This document shows positions 1-6,951 of a stretch of DNA of 15,998 nt, one piece after another. Origin of the DNA: Gudongella sp046224405 (GTDB lineage: Bacteria > Bacillota > Clostridia > Tissierellales > Tissierellaceae); NCBI RefSeq assembly GCF_046224405.1, contig NZ_JBJXRK010000038.1:1-15998 (forward strand). Reading direction: 5' to 3'. A program made the position numbers and the translations under genes. Each line of letters starts with the position of its first letter. The first letter of the stretch is position 1. The notes under the pieces are model-generated. The model searched no databases and was not told where the DNA came from. It saw nothing but the letters and a program-made list of their open reading frames with translations.

Positions 1-25
1 CCATTTTCAGAGTGCCTTTTTTATT

Positions 26-1393
26 CTAAAAAACCTTTCCCAAAACTTCCTTTAGGGTCCTGAGCCTAATTACCTTAAGATTTTCAAGCTTTGTTCCCCT
101 GCCGTAGTCAGCGGATACAAAAGCAGTCCTGATTCCCATTCTGTCAGCCTCCCTAAGCCTTGCATCCAGTGAAGGGACCTTCTTCAGCTCCCCTGTCAAG
201 CCTACATCAGCAAGAAATACAGTATCACTTCCCACAGGTCTGTCATGGACCGAAGAGACTATGCTCACAATCACAGCCAGATTGGCCGAGTGCTCCTTAA
301 GCTTAATACCTCCTGTCGTCTTGATTACAACATTCTTATCATATAGGGGCATCCCTCCCCTCTGTTCAAGTATGGACACAAGTGTGTTCATCTGCTCACG
401 CTTCATGGATTCTCCAATCCTTGCGGGATACGGAGTAAAGGAAGGCGATACAAGTGATTCCACCTCAAGGAGTATTGGCCTTGTACCTTCCCGCACAACC
501 GTCAAGGCACTACCCGAAACCTGATTCTCCTCTGATCGTTTAGTCATGAAGTACTCCGAGGGGTTATCGATTGAAACCATACCGTCCTCTGTCATATTGA
601 AAAATCCCATCTCACCGGTGGACCCATACCTGTTCTTTGTTGAAACAAGGCTACGTAGCTCTTCTCCGCTCTCACCCTCTATTACAAGAACCGTATCCAC
701 CAAATGCTCAAGAGCCCTTACACCTGCCAGCTCGTCATCCTTTGTCATCTGACCGACTATGAATACTATTCTAGGCTTGTCAGGCCTCTTCGCAATTTTC
801 ACAAGCTCGTAGGCACACTCCATGGTCTGGGTCGGAGAACCCGCCCGTGATGTTGGAAACTCATCCAAAGTAAAGGTCTGGATGCTGTCCACTATTATGA
901 ATCTGGCATCTGTCCTCTCAATGATATCAAGAATTGAGTTCAGGCTGTTGTCCGACACCACATGAAGGTCATCGTGTATCTGTTTAAGTATCCTGTCAGC
1001 CCGGGACTTTATCTGTGATGTGGATTCCTCCCCCGAGGCGTATAGGGTCTTAATTCCCTGCCTGGCTAGATCGTTTGCAACCTGAAGCAGCAGGGTTGAT
1101 TTTCCCGCGCCTGGTTTTGCAGTAAGTATGGTGACGGAGTCCTTGATGATTCCGCCACCCATAACCCTGTCAAATTCATTGATGGAGGTTTTTATCCTCT
1201 GACTGTTAGTTGCCTGGATCTTGTTCAGTCTTTCTGCAGTGCTTGCGGTTTTCACCTTTCTACCGGAGGAGGTCTCAGCCCTTTCAACTTCCTGAAAGGA
1301 GCCGAAGGCGCCACATTCGGGGCACCTTCCCATAAAACCAACCATTTCATATCCACATTCGCTGCATCTGTTAATCTTACTTTTCTTAGCCAA
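26..1393 (-). CDS. radA: DNA repair protein RadA (Sms), recombination branch-migration ATPase
   Basis: RadA is a RecA-related hexameric helicase that extends D-loops and processes recombination intermediates in the cytoplasm. Visible, in order: an N-terminal four-cysteine zinc finger (C10, C13, C24, C27); the P-loop ATPase with Walker A at residues 92-100 (AKPGAGKST) and Walker B near 164-170 (ARFIIVDS); the RadA signature KNRYG at 253-257 (usually KNRFG); and a C-terminal Lon-like domain with DVGLTGELKKV near 397-407. At 455 residues the length is normal. The first Walker A glycine (G in the usual GDPGIGKST) is alanine here. The start is TTG at 1393, chosen because GGGAGGAG lies 6 bases upstream and no ATG fits. 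It is the last visible gene of the ctsR operon, 31 bases after clpC. An ATG at 4-2 on the same strand may open the next gene, but only its first codon is inside the window. Confidence 0.97.
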   Translation of the reverse strand: MAKKSKINRCSECGYEMVGFMGRCPECGAFGSFQEVERAETSSGRKVKTASTAERLNKIQATNSQRIKTSINEFDRVMGGGIIKDSVTILTAKPGAGKSTLLLQVANDLARQGIKTLYASGEESTSQIKSRADRILKQIHDDLHVVSDNSLNSILDIIERTDARFIIVDSIQTFTLDEFPTSRAGSPTQTMECAYELVKIAKRPDKPRIVFIVGQMTKDDELAGVRALEHLVDTVLVIEGESGEELRSLVSTKNRYGSTGEMGFFNMTEDGMVSIDNPSEYFMTKRSEENQVSGSALTVVREGTRPILLEVESLVSPSFTPYPARIGESMKREQMNTLVSILEQRGGMPLYDKNVVIKTTGGIKLKEHSANLAVIVSIVSSVHDRPVGSDTVFLADVGLTGELKKVPSLDARLREADRMGIRTAFVSADYGRGTKLENLKVIRLRTLKEVLGKVF

Positions 1394-1424
1394 TAATTTC
1401 TCCTCCCGGGATCTTTGTCATAGA

Positions 1425-3860
1425 TTACGCCTTGTTGAAGGTCAGCTTCTCCCCGTCATACTCCACATTGATCCTCTCATCCTTGGAAACCGTACCCTTA
1501 AGGATTTCCTCTGCCAGCTGGTCCTCAATCATCTTTCTTATGGTCCTCTCGAGAGGCCTTGCTCCAAACACAGCATCGAAGCCATGCTTTGAAATATACT
1601 TCTTGGTTTCATCTGAAATCTTGATGTTGACCCCAATCTTTTCCATTCGCTTTTCAAGATCCTTAACCATTATATCAACAATCTCCTCCACCTGATCCTC
1701 CTTCAGACCGTGGAATACAATAACCTCATCCAGCCTGTTGAGAAACTCAGGTCTAAAGGTCCTTTTAAGCTCCTCTGTTATGATATCCTTCATTCTGTCA
1801 TACTCTTGAACTTCCTTGTCTTCTGCAGCAGCGAAGCCAAGAACATTCTGTTTCTTTATTGAAGTGGCGCCAGCATTTGAAGTCATGATTATGACTGTAT
1901 TCTTGAAGTCAACCGTCCTTCCCTTGTTGTCCGTGAGCCTACCGTCATCCAGTATCTGAAGAAGCATGTTGAATACATCAGGATGTGCCTTTTCAATCTC
2001 ATCGAAAAGAACAACCGAGTATGGCTTTCTTCTGACAGCCTCTGTCAGCTGACCTCCCTCATCATATCCAACATATCCTGGAGGTGAACCAACAAGCCTT
2101 GATACGGAATGCTTCTCCATGTACTCACTCATGTCGATCCTGATCATTGCATCCTCTTCACCGAACAGGGCTTCAGCAAGCGCCTTGGCCAGGTGGGTTT
2201 TTCCAACCCCCGTAGGACCAACAAAGATAAAGCTTCCAATTGGCTTTCGTGGGTCCTTGAGTCCTACCCTTGCCCTTCTAACTGCCGCTGATACGGCCTT
2301 TACAGCCTGGTCCTGTCCAACCACCTTCCTGTGGAGGACCTCTTCAAGCTTTAGGAGCCTCTCGCTTTCCTCGGTGGTCATTCTGCTCACAGGAACTCCT
2401 GTCCAGTTTGATACGATTTCAGCTATCTCATCGTATCCCACAACAAGGTTATTCTCCCGCTTTTGCTTCTGCCACTTAATCTTTCTGCTTTCAATCTGTT
2501 CCTTAATATCCTTTTCCTTGTCCCTAATGTTGGCAGCCTTCTCAAAGTTCTGGGTGTTGATTGCCTCTTCCTTCTCGTGCTCAAGTTCCTCAAGCCTTTC
2601 CTCAAGGTCCTTCAGGTCATCAGGGGCCACATAGGTGTTCACCCTGATTTTGGATGCAGCCTCATCTATCAGGTCAATTGCCTTGTCAGGCAGGAACCTG
2701 TCAGCGATGTACCTGTGGGAAAGCTCCGCTGCAGCCTCAAGGGCGTCATCAAGGATCTTGACACCATGATGGGCTTCGTATCTGTCACGGAGTCCCTCAA
2801 GAATCTTAATTGTATCCCCGATGTTCGGTTCCTCGACCATTATAGGCTGAAGCCTTCTTTCAAGGGCGGTGTCCTTTTCAATGTGCTTTCTGTACTCGTC
2901 TATTGTGGTGGCTCCGATTATCTGGAGCTCTCCTCTTGCCAGGGTTGGCTTAAGGATGTTGGAGGCATCTATCGCACCCTCCGCAGCTCCTGCCCCAACG
3001 ATTGTGTGGAGCTCATCTATAAAGAGGATGACATCTCCTGCATCCTTCAATTCCTTCATGACGGACTTAAGCCTTTCCTCAAACTCACCTCTGTACTTTG
3101 CACCTGCAATCATACCTGGCAGGTCCAGTGTGACAATTCTTTTGTCCTTGATAATTTCAGGAACATCCCCCTCGACTATCTTCTGGGCAAGGCCTTCCGC
3201 TATGGCAGTCTTACCTACACCTGGCTCACCAATAAGCACGGGATTGTTCTTGGTTCTTCTGCTCAGTACCTGTACAACCCTTTCAATCTCCTTCATTCTA
3301 CCGATCACAGGGTCAATCTCACCATCCTGTGCCATTTTGTTAAGGTCTATGCTGTATTTTTCAAGATTTGATTGTCCTTTCTTGTCGTTTTGCTGCTGCT
3401 GAGCCTGCTGCTGTTTTGGAGTGGCCTGAGTAAGCTTCTTGGCAACAGATTCCGCAAGCTTGGCAGGGTCAACCCCCATTCTTCTAAGAATGGTTACCGC
3501 AATTCCCTCACCTTCTCCAATTAGGCCAAGGATAAGGTGCTCTGTACTTACGTAGTTGTGACCAAGGTTCCTAGCCTCGCTCACAGCAAGCTCAAATATC
3601 TTTTTGGTTCTGGGAGTAAATCCAACCAGTTCAACTGTCTCCTCACCCATTCCAACAATGTCATAAACCTGCTTTCTTGCATTGTCCAGGGTCACCCCCA
3701 TCTCCTTGAGGCTCAAGGCAGCAATCCCCTGTTCCTCCGCTATAAGACCCAGCAGAAGATGCTCTGTTCCCACATAGTTGTGGTTGAACTTCTTAGCCTC
3801 CTCCTGGGCAAGTAAAATTGACTTTTGCGCCCTTTCTGTGAATCTACCAAACATTCCCAT
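1425..3860 (-). CDS. clpC: ATP-dependent Clp protease ATP-binding subunit ClpC
   Basis: Class I Hsp100 unfoldase that feeds substrates, including arginine-phosphorylated proteins, to ClpP. In order: two N-domain repeats (about 3-70 and 78-143), a glutamine-rich linker (about 145-165), the D1 AAA+ module with Walker A GEPGVGKT at 211-218 and Walker B LFIDE at 279-283, a coiled-coil middle domain carrying a UVR motif (about 417-452), and the D2 module with Walker A GPTGVGKT at 548-555. A ClpP-docking loop of the VLGF type is at 673-676, so the protein should engage ClpP. Its 811 residues are full length. The ATG at 3860 has GGAGG 6 bases upstream; a second ATG two codons later is less well spaced. 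It begins 12 bases after the mcsB stop, in the same operon as ctsR, mcsA, mcsB and radA. The UVR motif is the part known in the family to contact adaptors such as McsB. Confidence 0.98.
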   Translation of the reverse strand: MGMFGRFTERAQKSILLAQEEAKKFNHNYVGTEHLLLGLIAEEQGIAALSLKEMGVTLDNARKQVYDIVGMGEETVELVGFTPRTKKIFELAVSEARNLGHNYVSTEHLILGLIGEGEGIAVTILRRMGVDPAKLAESVAKKLTQATPKQQQAQQQQNDKKGQSNLEKYSIDLNKMAQDGEIDPVIGRMKEIERVVQVLSRRTKNNPVLIGEPGVGKTAIAEGLAQKIVEGDVPEIIKDKRIVTLDLPGMIAGAKYRGEFEERLKSVMKELKDAGDVILFIDELHTIVGAGAAEGAIDASNILKPTLARGELQIIGATTIDEYRKHIEKDTALERRLQPIMVEEPNIGDTIKILEGLRDRYEAHHGVKILDDALEAAAELSHRYIADRFLPDKAIDLIDEAASKIRVNTYVAPDDLKDLEERLEELEHEKEEAINTQNFEKAANIRDKEKDIKEQIESRKIKWQKQKRENNLVVGYDEIAEIVSNWTGVPVSRMTTEESERLLKLEEVLHRKVVGQDQAVKAVSAAVRRARVGLKDPRKPIGSFIFVGPTGVGKTHLAKALAEALFGEEDAMIRIDMSEYMEKHSVSRLVGSPPGYVGYDEGGQLTEAVRRKPYSVVLFDEIEKAHPDVFNMLLQILDDGRLTDNKGRTVDFKNTVIIMTSNAGATSIKKQNVLGFAAAEDKEVQEYDRMKDIITEELKRTFRPEFLNRLDEVIVFHGLKEDQVEEIVDIMVKDLEKRMEKIGVNIKISDETKKYISKHGFDAVFGARPLERTIRKMIEDQLAEEILKGTVSKDERINVEYDGEKLTFNKA

Positions 3861-3872
3861 AATATACCTCCA

Positions 3873-4889
3873 TCATTTGAAATATTCTCTGGTCAGGTCA
3901 GCCCTGACCTTGTCTCTCTCCTTCTTGTCCATGGCCCTCTTTTCTGAAACCTGAACGTTTCCCGGCTTAATCCATATCATCAGCCTGATCAGGTCACTGC
4001 CCCTGAAATCCCTCAGTATACCGATGTCAGAGCCAAGCTTGACCATTGATATATGCTTCATTGCCTCCTTGGAGGATAATATCCTTGCACTCCTCAAGAT
4101 TCCCAAGGACCTGTATACCTTATCCTCCAGCTCGGTTTCCTTCTTTTCCACATAGTATATCCTCGTGCTCTTTTCCCTCTTTATAAGCTGCTGTACAACC
4201 CTGTTTAGCTTCTCTATTATCTCCTCTTCGGATTCACCGAGGGTAAGCTGATTTGAAACCTGGTAAAGGTCTCCAACCGCCTCTGTCCCCTCGCCATACA
4301 GTCCTCTTATTGTAAGCCCTATCTTTCTTAGGGCGTTTATTATGCTGCCAATGTGACCGGTCATTGTAACTCCGGGAAGATGCAGCATCACAGATGCTCT
4401 CAGGCCGGTACCGGTGTTTGTGGGGCAGGCTGTAAGATATCCGTACTCCGTGTGGTATGCAAAATCAAGCTTTTCCTCCAGAAGGTCGTCTATCTTGGAA
4501 CAAAGCTCCCATCCACCCAGAAGGTCCAACCCAGGTAGAAGTGTTTGCAGCCTGATATGATCCTCCTCGTTGATCATAATGGTGACCCGCTCATCATCCC
4601 GCATGAAAAAGCAGCCCTTGTCTATTTGTTCCAGAAGTCCAGGGCTTATGATATGATTCTCCATAAACCTTACCCTTTCACGATTTTCCATTTCCCTTAA
4701 TCGATAAAGCTTGTAATCTCCATCTGGAAACTTCTCATCAACGGCATTGATTATCTCATCTGCGGTTTCCTGGGCCTGTTCCCTTGTGGAATATAGGGGA
4801 AAGACCTCTTCCCGAATGTTTCTTGCCACCCTAAGTCTAGTGCTTACAACTACTGGGTCATATTCCTGCGGATCTAGCCAAATTGTCAT
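3873..4889 (-). CDS. mcsB: Protein arginine kinase McsB
   Basis: McsB phosphorylates arginines on proteins, including CtsR, which targets them to ClpCP. It has the phosphagen-kinase fold. Numbering from a GTG three codons upstream, visible motifs are STRLRVARN (19-27), NEEDH (110-114), CPTNTGTGLRASVMLHLPG (158-176) and TEAVGDLYQVSNQ (205-217). The C-terminal RDKVRA at 328-333 matches the RDxxRA phosphoarginine-sensing motif known from Bacillus McsB. I chose the ATG at 4889, which gives 338 residues: AGAGGTG ends 6 bases before it, whereas the upstream in-frame GTG at 4898 lies inside that ribosome binding site. The start is one base after the mcsA stop (4891), so translation is probably coupled. 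The N-terminus is shorter than in Bacillus McsB, where the first conserved motif lies further in. Regulation should come from the CtsR operator upstream of ctsR. Confidence 0.96.
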   Translation of the reverse strand: MTIWLDPQEYDPVVVSTRLRVARNIREEVFPLYSTREQAQETADEIINAVDEKFPDGDYKLYRLREMENRERVRFMENHIISPGLLEQIDKGCFFMRDDERVTIMINEEDHIRLQTLLPGLDLLGGWELCSKIDDLLEEKLDFAYHTEYGYLTACPTNTGTGLRASVMLHLPGVTMTGHIGSIINALRKIGLTIRGLYGEGTEAVGDLYQVSNQLTLGESEEEIIEKLNRVVQQLIKREKSTRIYYVEKKETELEDKVYRSLGILRSARILSSKEAMKHISMVKLGSDIGILRDFRGSDLIRLMIWIKPGNVQVSEKRAMDKKERDKVRADLTREYFK

Positions 4890-4890
4890 C

Positions 4891-5370
4891 CTATTCACCT
4901 CTTTTGTCTGAATCCATAATGGTTCTGATTCTCTTTATTTCATCCCGCAGCACAGCAGCTTTCTCATATTCCTCTTGTTTTACCGCTTCCTGAAGCTCCT
5001 TGTCCAAGCTGTCGATGTCCTCCTGGTGTCTGACCATTGAGTAGCCTCTCTTGGGTATCTTCCCACTGTGCTTTGTGTGACCGTGTATTCCACGGATGAC
5101 ATTGGAAAGCTCCTTGCCGAATGCGTCATAGCACCTTGAGCACCCAAGCTTTCCAGTGGATCTGAACTTCTCATAGCTCAATCCACAGTTGGGGCATTTT
5201 GTATCCACCGTAACTCCCTCAAATAACTTGTGCAAGGGGAAATGCTCCTGAATGTCCTTTTGGATACCGGCTGCACATACCTCACATAGATGATGGTCTT
5301 CCATAACTCCGTTTATGATGCTGGTGTAGTGAATCTTAGCTTCCCTATCATTGCAGGATTCGCATTTCAT
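4891..5370 (-). CDS. mcsA: McsA, activator of the McsB arginine kinase (UvrB/UvrC motif protein)
   Basis: Small zinc-binding partner that activates McsB and helps deliver CtsR to ClpC. The 159 residues hold CxxC pairs at C3/C6, C29/C32, C59/C62 and C77/C80, the four-pair pattern of McsA. A C-terminal UVR motif (about 120-149, LDKELQEAVKQEEYEKAAVL) resembles the ClpC-binding UVR motif. The ATG at 5370 follows a GGAG about 11 bases upstream. The gene begins 18 bases after the ctsR stop and ends one base before mcsB. That order, repressor then activator then kinase then unfoldase, is the classical class III heat-shock operon of Firmicutes. All expected cysteines are present. Confidence 0.95.
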   Translation of the reverse strand: MKCESCNDREAKIHYTSIINGVMEDHHLCEVCAAGIQKDIQEHFPLHKLFEGVTVDTKCPNCGLSYEKFRSTGKLGCSRCYDAFGKELSNVIRGIHGHTKHSGKIPKRGYSMVRHQEDIDSLDKELQEAVKQEEYEKAAVLRDEIKRIRTIMDSDKRGE

Positions 5371-5388
5371 AGTCTGTCACACTCCAAT

Positions 5389-5844
5389 CTATTTAACCAG
5401 AACCAGCAGTATGTTCCTTAAGACAGATGCCCTGATTGCATTTCTGTCACCAGGGTCACAATTAAAGGCTCTATCGCTTACAGCAGCCTTTATGATTTCA
5501 GCCTCCCTGCCGGAAATAACCTCTTCCTCCTGTAGGGCCACAATGATCTCATGGGCCTTGTTTTCAGTGAGTGATTCCCCAACTATATTCTGAATGATAT
5601 TGTTAAGGCTAATGTCTTCCTGGAGCTTCACTTTTACAATTTTAATATACCCACCGCCACCTCTTCTACTCTCAATATAGTATCCTTTGTAAGGGGTAAA
5701 TCTTGTGCTAAGGACATAATTTATTTGTGAGGGGGCGCATTCAAACTGACTTGCAAGCTCATTTCTCTGTATTTCAACCACACCGTCCATCTCATCGATG
5801 AGCTCCTTTAGGAACTGTTCGATGATGTTGCTCAATCCAGCCAT
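5389..5844 (-). CDS. ctsR: CtsR, class III heat-shock repressor
   Basis: Dimeric repressor of clp genes that leaves DNA on heat or protein stress. The 151 residues show the CtsR pattern: an N-terminal winged helix-turn-helix (about 1-70, with LASQFECAPSQINYVLSTRF at 30-49) and the glycine-rich wing RRGGGGYIK at 60-68, where the conserved arginine contacts the DNA minor groove in known structures. The C-terminal part (about 75-151) matches the dimerisation and McsB/ClpC-regulated domain. The ATG at 5844 has AAGGGA 6 bases upstream. It is the first gene of the operon, and a CtsR-type operator lies 21-37 bases before its start, implying autoregulation. The downstream partners McsA, McsB and ClpC, which inactivate or degrade CtsR, are on the same transcript. 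Confidence 0.96.
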   Translation of the reverse strand: MAGLSNIIEQFLKELIDEMDGVVEIQRNELASQFECAPSQINYVLSTRFTPYKGYYIESRRGGGGYIKIVKVKLQEDISLNNIIQNIVGESLTENKAHEIIVALQEEEVISGREAEIIKAAVSDRAFNCDPGDRNAIRASVLRNILLVLVK

Positions 5845-5864
5845 GTTTATCCCTTCTTTCTGAC

Positions 5865-5881
5865 TTTGACTTTCTTTGTCT
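5865..5881 (-). promoter_or_regulatory. CtsR operator (heptad direct repeat)
   Basis: On the minus strand the sequence AGACAAAGAAAGTCAAA matches the published CtsR box (RGTCAAA-NAN-RGTCAAA) with one mismatch, in the first heptad (A for T). It sits between the upstream terminator and the ctsR ribosome binding site, where a repressor would block or overlap the operon promoter. I could not assign a convincing -35/-10 pair next to it. Confidence 0.85.
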
Positions 5882-5888
5882 TTTACCC

Positions 5889-5917
5889 AAAAAAATTAAG
5901 CCCTAACAGGCTTAATT
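5889..5917 (-). terminator. Rho-independent terminator of the transglutaminase gene
   Basis: A perfect 9-bp stem (AATTAAGCC with GGCTTAATT, 5894-5902 and 5909-5917), a 6-base loop, then seven Us on the minus-strand transcript. The stem overlaps the stop codon of the transglutaminase-like gene. It separates that gene from the ctsR operon, whose operator begins 8 bases further on. Confidence 0.9.
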
Positions 5918-6698
5918 AATATTCCCTAACTTTTTGGTATTCCATTTCACTCTTGACCATCTTAACAGTCATGTCATTCTGGTAGTACGCAGCATCAAAG
6001 GTGGTGTCGATTATGATCCAGCTTCCGTTGATATAGACCTCATTCCATGCGTGATAAACATCTACTCCCGCAGCGTATCCCTTAACCAGCTTGGTTGGGA
6101 TTCCCTGAGATCTCAAAAGTCCTGCAAAGACCGCCGAGTAATCGTAGCAGATTCCCTGACCGCTTGTTATTGTCTCGTCGATTGAAGGAATGTAGGAATC
6201 ATTGAGGTAATTGATCTTCTCATAATCGTATTTGATGTTGTTTACCATATAATTGTATGCCTTAAGCATCTTTTGGTAGTCGGAATCAGCATCAGCAAAC
6301 AACGATGCGGCCAACCCTTCCATCACTGACTGGTCATTCCAATAAACAGGCTGACTTGATGTCAGGTATACATTCTCATTCCACTCTGATATGTTGGTTT
6401 CTGATTTTCCAAGAACCTGGTACTTGTTGCCCTCAATATTTTTCAGAAGCTTCACAGTATAGACTCCTTCTCCCAGCTGAAGGGGGATGAACTCCTGTGT
6501 GCTGTTCATGCTGTAGAAATACTTCTCAGTACCCTTTTCCACCATGACTCTCATATTGCTTCCGTATGCCAAACTGTTTATCATAAGCTGATTATTGTCT
6601 ATAGTTGTAACGCCGAAGCTCTCAGCAGCATTTGATGTCCCAATTATTCCAAACAAAAAAACAAATACCAATAAAAGGCTCAATACTCTCCTCTTCAC
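5916..6698 (-). CDS. Secreted transglutaminase-like cysteine protease family protein
   Basis: A 260-residue exported protein. Residues 1-24 form a signal peptide: MKRR, then a hydrophobic core about 5-20, with likely cleavage after SNA or SNAA. About 27-115 is a beta-rich N-terminal region I do not recognise. About 140-235 is a transglutaminase-like core with a plausible catalytic triad: C184 in GQGICYDYSA, H216 in YHAWNE and D231 in IIIDTTFD. Such domains in bacteria are proteases, peptide cyclases or cross-linkers, so the reaction cannot be read here. There is no LPXTG motif and no membrane anchor at the C-terminus, so it is probably released or held by non-covalent contacts. The start is GTG at 6698, with AAAGGAGAG 7 bases upstream and no ATG alternative. 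It is a single-gene unit with its own promoter, a c-di-GMP-I riboswitch in the leader and its own terminator. Confidence 0.9.
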   Translation of the reverse strand: MKRRVLSLLLVFVFLFGIIGTSNAAESFGVTTIDNNQLMINSLAYGSNMRVMVEKGTEKYFYSMNSTQEFIPLQLGEGVYTVKLLKNIEGNKYQVLGKSETNISEWNENVYLTSSQPVYWNDQSVMEGLAASLFADADSDYQKMLKAYNYMVNNIKYDYEKINYLNDSYIPSIDETITSGQGICYDYSAVFAGLLRSQGIPTKLVKGYAAGVDVYHAWNEVYINGSWIIIDTTFDAAYYQNDMTVKMVKSEMEYQKVREY

Positions 6699-6714
6699 GT
6701 GTAAACTCTCCTTT

Positions 6715-6786
6715 CGGTAGCTGGCTGCCTTTTCAGGCCCTATAGCTTTGCGTCCCTACCTCTCGATAGGTTTGCCTTTGTCGTTT
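6715..6786 (-). promoter_or_regulatory. Cyclic-di-GMP-I (GEMM-I) riboswitch
   Basis: The minus-strand leader has the conserved GEMM-I core in the right order: AAAGGCAAACC, a hairpin closed by a GAGA (GNRA) tetraloop, GGGACGCAAAGC, TATAGGGCCT, and GGCAGCCAGCTACCG at the 3' end. The third helix appears short (GCC and GGC around a TGAAAA loop). The aptamer 3' edge (6715-6716) directly touches the AAAGGAGAG ribosome binding site of the transglutaminase-like gene. No terminator fits between them, so control of translation initiation is the likelier mode. The sign (on or off) is not determined. Confidence 0.93.
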
Positions 6787-6861
6787 GACAGTACACAAAA
6801 AGGGGCTGCCTTCTTGCATTTGTCATACTAATCATTCTTGCTAATATTAATTTACACAATC

Positions 6862-6889
6862 ATTATACCACAATATAATCAACTGTAAA
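6862..6889 (-). promoter_or_regulatory. Sigma-A promoter with extended -10 for the riboswitch-transglutaminase unit
   Basis: TTTACA (6889-6884), a 16-base spacer and TATAAT (6867-6862), with TGG directly before the -10 giving an extended -10 element. Predicted start of transcription is near 6855, leaving a leader of about 155 bases that contains the whole riboswitch. Confidence 0.85.
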
Positions 6890-6915
6890 CCTTTATTTTG
6901 CAATAGTTACATAAA

Positions 6916-6941
6916 TTTTCAGCCCGGTATAAAACCGGGCT
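6916..6941 (-). terminator. Probable terminator after the EF-G-like gene
   Basis: An 8-bp GC-rich perfect stem (AGCCCGGT with ACCGGGCT, 6921-6928 and 6934-6941) with a 5-base loop, starting about 10 bases after the stop codon. The following minus-strand tract (GAAAATTTAT) is U-poor, so termination may be incomplete or only the hairpin is used to protect the 3' end. Confidence 0.65.
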
Positions 6942-6951
6942 GATCAATTGG

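Noticed and set aside
2463..3402. Long plus-strand open frames opposite clpC (up to 302 codons)
   Set aside because: They are antisense shadows of a clear, full-length clpC, with no ribosome binding site of their own and cysteine- or serine-rich, family-free translations.
4890..4898. GTG start of mcsB at 4898
   Set aside because: It lies within the AGAGGTG ribosome binding site; the ATG at 4889 has proper spacing and follows the mcsA stop by one base.
6801..6820. Small AAGG/CCTT hairpin with Us upstream of the riboswitch as an attenuator
   Set aside because: The stem is only about four strong pairs and lies before the aptamer, so a terminator there would not be ligand-linked.
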